Shown: positions 58,742 through 64,000 of the stretch, in pieces
Position numbering within the stretch: position 1 is the first letter of the stretch
Layout of the letters: every line of letters begins with the position of its first letter
Assembly (NCBI RefSeq): GCF_019145475.1
Contig: NZ_JAHTKI010000009.1
Coordinates: forward strand, 62,001-126,000
From: Pseudomonas botevensis
GTDB taxonomy: Bacteria; Pseudomonadota; Gammaproteobacteria; Pseudomonadales; Pseudomonadaceae
DNA length: 64,000 bases
Reading direction: 5' to 3'
Made by a program: the position numbers and the translations under genes
Notes under the pieces: model-generated
Told to the model about the DNA's origin: nothing
Databases searched by the model: none
Seen by the model: the letters and a program-made list of their open reading frames with translations, nothing else

Positions 58742-60702
58742 TTGATGCGAATTCTAAGTTTTTCGCGATCCTTACGGACGTGGGGGCGGCCAAACTGGCG
58801 AACGCCAACGTCCTTGGCGTGCCCTGGAACATCACCGAAATGGGCGTGGGGGATGCGAACGATACCGACCCCCAGCCTAGTGCCAAGCAAACCAAACTGA
58901 TCAACGAATGGCGTCGCCGGCCGCTGAATCAGCTCCGACTCGATCCGGCCAACGCGGCTGTCATTGTGGCCGAGCAAGTCATTCCCGCCGACGAGGGCGG
59001 CCGCTGGATCCGCGAGGTCGGTCTGTACGATGCGGACGGGGATCTGGTGGCGGTGGCCAACTGTGCCCCGACCTTCAAGCCTTTGCTGTCGCAAGGCTCC
59101 GGCCGTACGCAGGTGGTGCGGATGAACCTGATCGTCTCCAGCACCGCACAGATCGCGCTCAAGATCGATCCGGCGGTAGTGCTGGCCACCCGTGAATATG
59201 TCGATTCGCGCATCCTGGAAGAGCTGGGCAAGCTCGATGTGAAGCAATCGGTTCGCGCGGCGACCACGGCCAACGTCGCGCTGGTCGGGCTGCAAACCAT
59301 TGATGGCGTTGCCCTGGTCGCGGGCGAACGGGTGTTGGTGAAAAATCAGGCCGCCGCCAAGGACAATGGCCCGTATGTGGTGGCGGTCGGTGCCTGGACG
59401 CGGGCCAAAGATGCCGACAGCAACGTGAAGGTGACGCCCAACCTGACAGTGGCGGTTGAGTCGGGTACGACGCAGGCCGATACCATCTGGCAGTTGGTGA
59501 CGGATGGACCGATCGTTGTGGGCACCACCGCGCTGACGTTCAAGGACATCACCGATGGTTTTGCCCGGTTGTTGTCGCCGAGTTTCGCCGGCAACCCTAC
59601 CGCGCCGCTGGCGAGCCAGTTCGACAACAGCAAATCGCTCGCCACTACTGAGTTTCTGAGGCGTCGCGGCGTTGAGTTCTCGGGCTTTACCACTCCCACG
59701 GCCAGCCTGGTGATGACCGCTGCGCATGTCGGCGGCGTGCATAGTTTCTACAGCGCCGCAGCTCTCACGGCGATGTTGCCACCATTGGCGGGAATTCCTG
59801 TAGGGGCGACGGTTATGCTGGTCTGTGCAGGTTCTGGTGGGCTTTCGGTGGTGCCGAGTGCTGGTGATGCTGTGACGGCGGTTAACGGGGGGGTTGGCAT
59901 TATCCCGTTGGCGATTGGCGATACCGCTGAGTTTATTCGCACTTCGGATCAGTGGCGGCTGATCGGTGGCACGCTGGTGTTGCGTTATGCCGGGGTCATG
60001 GCGGGCGAGAACTTTCAGACGCGGCCGCAGTTCGACAACAGCAAGGCGCTGGCAACGACCGAGTTTGCACAACGCTCTCAGGGCAGTTATGCCGGTTCAA
60101 CCATTTACACCGGCAGTACGTCGACCATGACCTCGGCGGATGTTGGGAAGTTGACTGTGGTCAATGGCACTACCGCGACGTTGGTTTTGCCTGATGCAGG
60201 GCCGTGTCCAGTGGGAAGTCTTCTCCCGGTGCTGGCCAGTACAACGGTCGGCTTGACGGTTCAGGCCAAGGGTTCTCAAACGCTGCTTACGCTGTCGGGG
60301 CTGACTGGCCCGATTGCGCTACAGCCCTCGTCAATGGCGGTGTTTCGCCGCCTGAACGATGGCACGGGCTGGGTGCTGGAAGGTGGGGATTCCGCACTGA
60401 AATACTCGCCTCTGTTCGCGGCCAGCAGTGGCGGTGTGGCTGGATATTCCAAAAGTCCAAGCGGTCGCATTGACCAGTGGGGGCAAGGGACGACCGATGC
60501 AAACGGCAACGTCTATGTATCGTTTCAGACGGCGTTTCCCAATGGGGTGCGTAGCATCATGTTGCTGCATAGCGGGGGTCAGCCGGTCATGGGCTGCGTT
60601 GTTGCAGAAACCATCACAAAAACGGGCTGCACCTTGAAAATTGCGCAGCCTGCGAATGCACAGGCTAGCTGGTCGGTGTTCTGGCTGGCGATAGGGTTCT
60701 AA
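58738..60702 (+). CDS. Tail fibre protein H (DUF3751 N-terminus, gp53-like C-terminus)
   Basis: A 654-residue protein. The N-terminal 150 residues (FFAILTDVGAAKLANANVLG, WNITEMGVGDANDTDP) fit the DUF3751 fibre base. Two internal repeats of FDNSKxLATTEF lie near residues 293 and 433. The C-terminal 80 residues (GRIDQWGQGTTDANGNVYVSFQTAFPNG) resemble a gp53-like receptor-binding tip. It should bind the host surface. The stop is 2 bases before the chaperone gene. Confidence 0.88.
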   Translation: MIDANSKFFAILTDVGAAKLANANVLGVPWNITEMGVGDANDTDPQPSAKQTKLINEWRRRPLNQLRLDPANAAVIVAEQVIPADEGGRWIREVGLYDADGDLVAVANCAPTFKPLLSQGSGRTQVVRMNLIVSSTAQIALKIDPAVVLATREYVDSRILEELGKLDVKQSVRAATTANVALVGLQTIDGVALVAGERVLVKNQAAAKDNGPYVVAVGAWTRAKDADSNVKVTPNLTVAVESGTTQADTIWQLVTDGPIVVGTTALTFKDITDGFARLLSPSFAGNPTAPLASQFDNSKSLATTEFLRRRGVEFSGFTTPTASLVMTAAHVGGVHSFYSAAALTAMLPPLAGIPVGATVMLVCAGSGGLSVVPSAGDAVTAVNGGVGIIPLAIGDTAEFIRTSDQWRLIGGTLVLRYAGVMAGENFQTRPQFDNSKALATTEFAQRSQGSYAGSTIYTGSTSTMTSADVGKLTVVNGTTATLVLPDAGPCPVGSLLPVLASTTVGLTVQAKGSQTLLTLSGLTGPIALQPSSMAVFRRLNDGTGWVLEGGDSALKYSPLFAASSGGVAGYSKSPSGRIDQWGQGTTDANGNVYVSFQTAFPNGVRSIMLLHSGGQPVMGCVVAETITKTGCTLKIAQPANAQASWSVFWLAIGF

Positions 60703-60704
60703 TC

Positions 60705-61160
60705 ATGAATGAAGTCATTTATTTCAGTCCGTCCACTCGTGGGGCCTACACGGTGGAGGTGCATGGTTCTGACATGCCGGCGGACGTGGTGGAGGTCGCC
60801 GCGAGTGCCTGGCGGGCGCTGATAAAGGAGTTGGAAACCAGCCCCAAAATGGTGTCGTCACGGCCTGACGGTCATCCCATTCTGGTCGATCCGCCCCCGC
60901 TGGAGCCGGCCGAAGTGGCCGCGAATGAGCGGGCGTGGCGTGACGCGCAACTGGCATTGACTGACCCGCTGGTGTCCCGGCATCGCGACGAGCTGGAAGA
61001 GGGGCGCGATAGCTCGCTCACCGCCGAACAGTATGCCGGGTTGCAGGTGTACCGCCGGCAGTTGCGCGACTGGCCTCAGGGCGAGCAATTCCCGCTCGCC
61101 GAACATCGACCGCCGGCACCGGCCTGGCTGGCCGAGCAAACCGGTAACGCCCCGCGCTGA
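60705..61160 (+). CDS. Tail fibre assembly chaperone
   Basis: A 151-residue protein starting MNEVIYFSPSTRGAYTVEVHG, with LTDPLVSRHRDELEEGRDSSLTAEQYAGLQVYRRQLRDWP (shown in part), the usual C-terminal region of fibre assembly proteins. It follows the fibre gene directly, as expected of a gpG/Tfa-type chaperone. Confidence 0.85.
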   Translation: MNEVIYFSPSTRGAYTVEVHGSDMPADVVEVAASAWRALIKELETSPKMVSSRPDGHPILVDPPPLEPAEVAANERAWRDAQLALTDPLVSRHRDELEEGRDSSLTAEQYAGLQVYRRQLRDWPQGEQFPLAEHRPPAPAWLAEQTGNAPR

Positions 61161-61172
61161 CGGGGCGTTTTT
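61147..61172 (+). terminator. Terminator after the fibre chaperone gene
   Basis: ACGCCCC / GGGGCGT stem with TTTTT. Confidence 0.75.
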
Positions 61173-61198
61173 CATTCCACAACACGACAACCCTCACG

Positions 61199-61221
61199 GC
61201 CTCGCTCATGCGGGGCTTTTT
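61199..61221 (+). terminator. Short hairpin before the tail sheath gene
   Basis: GCCTCGC / GCGGGGC (one G-U pair) with TCAT loop and TTTTT, ending 22 bases before the sheath ATG. Confidence 0.65.
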
Positions 61222-61242
61222 CGTTTCGGGAGAACGAGTCTT

Positions 61243-62409
61243 ATGAGTTTCTTTCACGGCGTCACAACCACGGCGGTCGATACCGGCGCGCGCACTATCT
61301 CGCTACCGTCCTCATCGATTATCGGCCTGTGCGACACATTCAGCCCTGGCTTGGTGGCCGGCGGTACGGCCAAGGCCGGCGAACTCAAGCTGATCACCAC
61401 CGAGCGTGAAGCCATTGCAGCGTTCGGCGCCGATTCAGCGATCACCAAGGCCTGCAAGGCTATTTACGCCAAGGCCAAGGCAGTAATCGTTGCCATCGGC
61501 GTGCCGAAGATGGATGACCCGGCGTTGCAGACCTCGGCCATTATCGGCGGTGTTCTGGCGTCCGGTCAGCGTACCGGTCTGCAGGCGCTGCTCGATGGCA
61601 AAAGCCTGTTCAACGCGCAGCCCCGCTTGCTGATCGCGCCGGGTCATTCGGCCACGCAGGCGGTGGCCACGGCGATTGATAGCCTGGCACAGAAGCTGCG
61701 CGCCATCGGCATCATCGATGGGCCATGCACCACCGACGAAGCTGCAATGGCCTACGCCGATAACTTCGGTAGCCGCAACCTGTTCATGGTTGATCCGGGC
61801 GTGCAGTTCTGGGACACCGGGGAAAGCAAAACGGTGGATGCACCGGGCTCTGCGTGGGCGGCCGGTCTGTTTGCCTGGACCGATGCGACTTACGGTTTCT
61901 GGGCCTCGCCATCGAACAAGGAATTCACCGGCATCACTGGCACCACGCGCGCCGTTGAGTACCTGGACGGCGACGAGACCTGCCGGGCCAACCTGCTCAA
62001 CAACGCCAATATCACCACGATCATTCGTGACGACGGCTACCGCCTCTGGGGCAACCGCACGCTGTCGAGCGATCCGAAATGGGCGTTCGTCACCCGCGTT
62101 CGCACGCTGTTCATTCTCATGGACGCAGTGCAGGCCGGGCACAAATGGGCGGTTGACCGCTCGATCACCAAGACCTACGTCAAAGCCGTTACCGACGGCC
62201 TGGAAGCGTTCATGCGCGACCTGAAGAACGAAGGCGCGGTGATCAACTTCGAAGTGTTCCCGGACCACGAGCTGAACACGGCCAGCCAGATCGAGCAGGG
62301 CAAAGTGTATTGGCGCATCCGCTTCACCGACGTGCCGCCGGCTGAAAACCCGAATTTCCTTTTCGAGGTCACCAACGAATGGATGACCGAAGTGCTTGAG
62401 CCTGCCTAA
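61243..62409 (+). CDS. Contractile tail sheath protein FI
   Basis: A 388-residue sheath protein: MSFFHGVTTTAVDTGARTISLPSSSIIGLCDTF is the P2 FI opening, and the C-terminus has PENPNFLFEVTNEWMTEVL-like residues (PPAENPNFLFEVTNEW). SD GGGAGAA. It forms the contracting outer cylinder of the tail. Confidence 0.94.
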   Translation: MSFFHGVTTTAVDTGARTISLPSSSIIGLCDTFSPGLVAGGTAKAGELKLITTEREAIAAFGADSAITKACKAIYAKAKAVIVAIGVPKMDDPALQTSAIIGGVLASGQRTGLQALLDGKSLFNAQPRLLIAPGHSATQAVATAIDSLAQKLRAIGIIDGPCTTDEAAMAYADNFGSRNLFMVDPGVQFWDTGESKTVDAPGSAWAAGLFAWTDATYGFWASPSNKEFTGITGTTRAVEYLDGDETCRANLLNNANITTIIRDDGYRLWGNRTLSSDPKWAFVTRVRTLFILMDAVQAGHKWAVDRSITKTYVKAVTDGLEAFMRDLKNEGAVINFEVFPDHELNTASQIEQGKVYWRIRFTDVPPAENPNFLFEVTNEWMTEVLEPA

Positions 62410-62421
62410 GGAGGCGCCCTG

Positions 62422-62925
62422 ATGATTCCTGAAGTTCTCTCCAACTGCGTCGGGTTTATCGACGGCGTCAGTTTTGCCGGCGAAATGCCGAGCCTCACCT
62501 TGCCCAAGGTGGTCCTGAAAACCGATCCCTATCGAGGCGGCGGCATGGCCGGCGAAGTCGAGGTCTCGACCGGCGTGGAAAAGCTCGAAGCCGGTTTCAC
62601 CACCAACGGTGTGCGCCGTGAAGCACTTAAGTTCTTCGGCCTGTCTGACCGCACCGCCTGCAGCGCGGTGTTCCGAGGCTCGTTCAAGGGGCTGAAGGGC
62701 AAGGTCACCCCGGTGATCGTCACGATGCGTGGTGGCATCAAGGAAGTCGACATGGGCGACTGGAAGGCCGGTGATAAGGCCGAGACCAAACACAACATGG
62801 CGTTGACCTACTACAAGCTCGAGGTCGGTGGTCGAGTGATCTACGAGATCGACATGCTGGGCATGGTGCTGGTCGTTGACGGCGTCGACCAACTTGCAGA
62901 AGAACGTACGGCCCTGGGCCTTTAA
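62422..62925 (+). CDS. Tail tube protein FII
   Basis: A 167-residue tube protein: MIPEVLSNCVGFIDGVSFAGEMPSLTLPKV is typical of P2 FII. It polymerises inside the sheath. SD AAGGAGG is 8 bases upstream. Confidence 0.94.
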   Translation: MIPEVLSNCVGFIDGVSFAGEMPSLTLPKVVLKTDPYRGGGMAGEVEVSTGVEKLEAGFTTNGVRREALKFFGLSDRTACSAVFRGSFKGLKGKVTPVIVTMRGGIKEVDMGDWKAGDKAETKHNMALTYYKLEVGGRVIYEIDMLGMVLVVDGVDQLAEERTALGL

Positions 62926-62937
62926 GGACACGAAGAA

Positions 62938-63258
62938 ATGACTCAAACGAATCAAACTACAGCGGAAAAAAAACTCCCATCCTGGCTGCACCTGACCGAG
63001 GAAGGGTTTCGTATCTCGCTGCGACACCCCACCGAGCTGTCGGGCGTGCTGGTCGACACGCTGACCCTTCGCGCGCCATGTGTGCGTGATATCCGGGCCG
63101 CGCAAGCCGCCTGCAACGGCGACGAAGAAAAGCGCGAAATGTCGCTGTTTTCCTCGCTGACCCAGACCCCGGAGGCGGATCTGATGGCCCTCAAGCTGGT
63201 CGACTACATGCGCCTGCAGAAGGGCTATTTTCGTCTGGTCCAGGACGACGAGGTTTGA
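62938..63258 (+). CDS. Tail assembly chaperone E
   Basis: A 106-residue phage tail assembly protein (PF10109-like, Mu gp41/P2 E) with a helical middle (RAPCVRDIRAAQAACNGDEEKREMSLFSSLTQTPEADLMAL shown in part). It precedes a small overlapping frame (63185-63370) that probably gives the E' form. Confidence 0.85.
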   Translation: MTQTNQTTAEKKLPSWLHLTEEGFRISLRHPTELSGVLVDTLTLRAPCVRDIRAAQAACNGDEEKREMSLFSSLTQTPEADLMALKLVDYMRLQKGYFRLVQDDEV

Positions 63259-63268
63259 CGGACCGACG

Positions 63269-63370
63269 TTGAAAGGGCTTGCCAAGCGTCTGGCCAGGGA
63301 GACCGGTTTCTCTGCCGCCGAGATCACGGCCATGCCGTTCAACGAAATCGTGTGGTGGCTCACGGACTGA
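63269..63370 (+). CDS. E'-like extension ORF of the tail assembly chaperone
   Basis: A 33-codon ORF from TTG 63269: LKGLAKRLARETGFSAAEIT followed by AMPFNEIVWWLTD. It is in the +1 (equivalently -2) frame relative to gene E. The same frame is open from 63185, overlapping the last 74 bases of E. In P2 and Mu the E/E' products arise by programmed frameshifting; Mu uses -2, which would fit here. No slippery site was proven. Confidence 0.55.
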   Translation: MKGLAKRLARETGFSAAEITAMPFNEIVWWLTD

Positions 63371-63405
63371 GCTGCCCCATCCATCCCTGACCCATAGGCA
63401 CGCAC

Positions 63406-64000
63406 ATGGCGAAGAACATCGCGTTGGGCTTTGTCATCGGCGGGGCCGTCGATCCGACGGTCGGCAAAGCCTTCAAGGACGTCGAAAGCAAGATCAAGCA
63501 TCTGGACACGGTAGGCAGCAAAGTACGGGTCCTGCAGAACACCATCGGCGACACCATGCGACTGCGCGAAGAATGGCGCAAGGCGCACGCAACCGGCGCC
63601 GCCGGGGCAGACAAGTTGCTGGCCAAGTACGAAAAGAACCTCGACCTGCTCAAGAAACAAGGCGTTGAGGTCGGGCGTCTGACCAAGGCCTACGCCACGA
63701 TGGGCCGCGTTGCCGCCGGGGCTGAACTCAAGGCGCTCGGGCATCGGCAAATGGAGGAAGGCCGGCAGGGAATGAAAAGCACCCTCGGCCAGGCCGGTGC
63801 TCTGTCGGCCGCCGTGGCCATCCCGACGAAGGTCAGCGCGGACTACGGCGCGATCATTCGTGACATCGCAATCAAGGCCAACATTGCCAACTCGCCAGAA
63901 GAAACGCAGCTCTCCAAAACCGTGATCGACACATCACGCGATACGGGCATGGCGCGCAACCAAGTGGCGGAGCTGGTCAACGCCCTGGTCGGCGCCGGCA
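63406..64000 (+). CDS. Tail tape measure protein (3' end beyond the window)
   Basis: The first 198 codons of a tape measure protein starting MAKNIALGFVIGGAVDPTVGKAFKDVESKIKHLD. A coiled-coil stretch (about 30-100) is followed by LGQAGALSAAVAIPTKVSADYGAII, typical of TP901/PhageMin_Tail tape measures, and the reading frame runs off the window. It sets tail length. Confidence 0.87.
   Translation, partial: MAKNIALGFVIGGAVDPTVGKAFKDVESKIKHLDTVGSKVRVLQNTIGDTMRLREEWRKAHATGAAGADKLLAKYEKNLDLLKKQGVEVGRLTKAYATMGRVAAGAELKALGHRQMEEGRQGMKSTLGQAGALSAAVAIPTKVSADYGAIIRDIAIKANIANSPEETQLSKTVIDTSRDTGMARNQVAELVNALVGAG

Noticed and set aside
58732..60072. 446-codon minus-strand ORF over the tail fibre gene
   Set aside because: Shadow frame; the plus-strand gene has clear fibre features.
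61435..63750. 771-codon minus-strand ORF over sheath, tube and tape measure genes
   Set aside because: Covers several tail genes in P2 order; no domain resemblance.

Overview
The window looks like a chromosomal segment of a fluorescent Pseudomonas. The gene order copS-copR / cupredoxin / queF / DUF4404 / HAD / mlaA / rssB-like / STAS / tal and a dusA homologue is, from memory, the order around PA2810-PA2795 of P. aeruginosa. GCGGG...CCCGC REP elements typical of P. fluorescens-group genomes lie between genes. The coding sequence is mostly GC-rich, with a clearly AT-richer two-gene insert at 36.7-38.5 kb.

Layout. (1) 1-10.3 kb, core genes: the end of lolD and lolE (lipoprotein release), the CopRS copper two-component system divergent from a periplasmic cupredoxin, queF, two small genes, mlaA, a response-regulator/phosphatase with its STAS partner, and transaldolase. 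(2) 10.5-34.2 kb, an exopolysaccharide island: a PslG-like hydrolase, Wzb/Wzc, one GT4 glycosyltransferase, a pyruvyltransferase, a Wzx flippase, a Wzy-like membrane protein, an acyltransferase and an SGNH hydrolase. These are followed by galU with a stand-alone phosphohexomutase-like domain, galE, and an export block resembling gfc/yjb (YjbE-like, Wza, YjbF, YjbG, YjbH). The island ends with a WcaJ-type initiating transferase, two atypical winged-helix regulators and uppP. It encodes a complete Wzx/Wzy route with only one committed glycosyltransferase besides the initiator. That fits a short repeat unit carrying pyruvate and acyl groups; marginalan, the pyruvylated and succinylated galactoglucan of P. 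marginalis/P. fluorescens, is a candidate product. (3) 34.3-35.3 kb: dusA, a known integration target.

(4) 35.3-64.0 kb, the left and central part of a prophage that runs off the window. It has an integrase next to dusA and a two-gene sce7726/sce7725 cargo unit with a PD-(D/E)XK nuclease signature. A leftward early operon with two PrtN-family activators follows, then a lambda-style immunity region (CI, Cro) with near-consensus promoters PL and PR sharing a 12-base operator. Next come CII-like, DksA/TraR-like and primase-helicase genes and a GT-rich repeat region. A gene ending in four 11-bp direct repeats (P-box-like) leads into a holin gene and a lambda-like cos candidate. The virion genes combine a lambda-type packaging/head module (gpNu1, gpA, gpW, gpB, gpC, gpD, gpE, gpFII-like, gpZ) with a P2-type contractile tail module (V, W, J, I, H, G, FI, FII, E, E', T) in P2 order. 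A divergent pair sharing a CATG start interrupts the late operon just after the large terminase gene.

The most interesting points are the sce7726/sce7725 unit, the divergent CATG pair, the PrtN plus 11-bp repeat arrangement in a complete myophage, the cos candidate, and the short-repeat exopolysaccharide island with an isolated phosphohexomutase domain. I saw no CRISPR array, rRNA, tRNA or insertion sequence.
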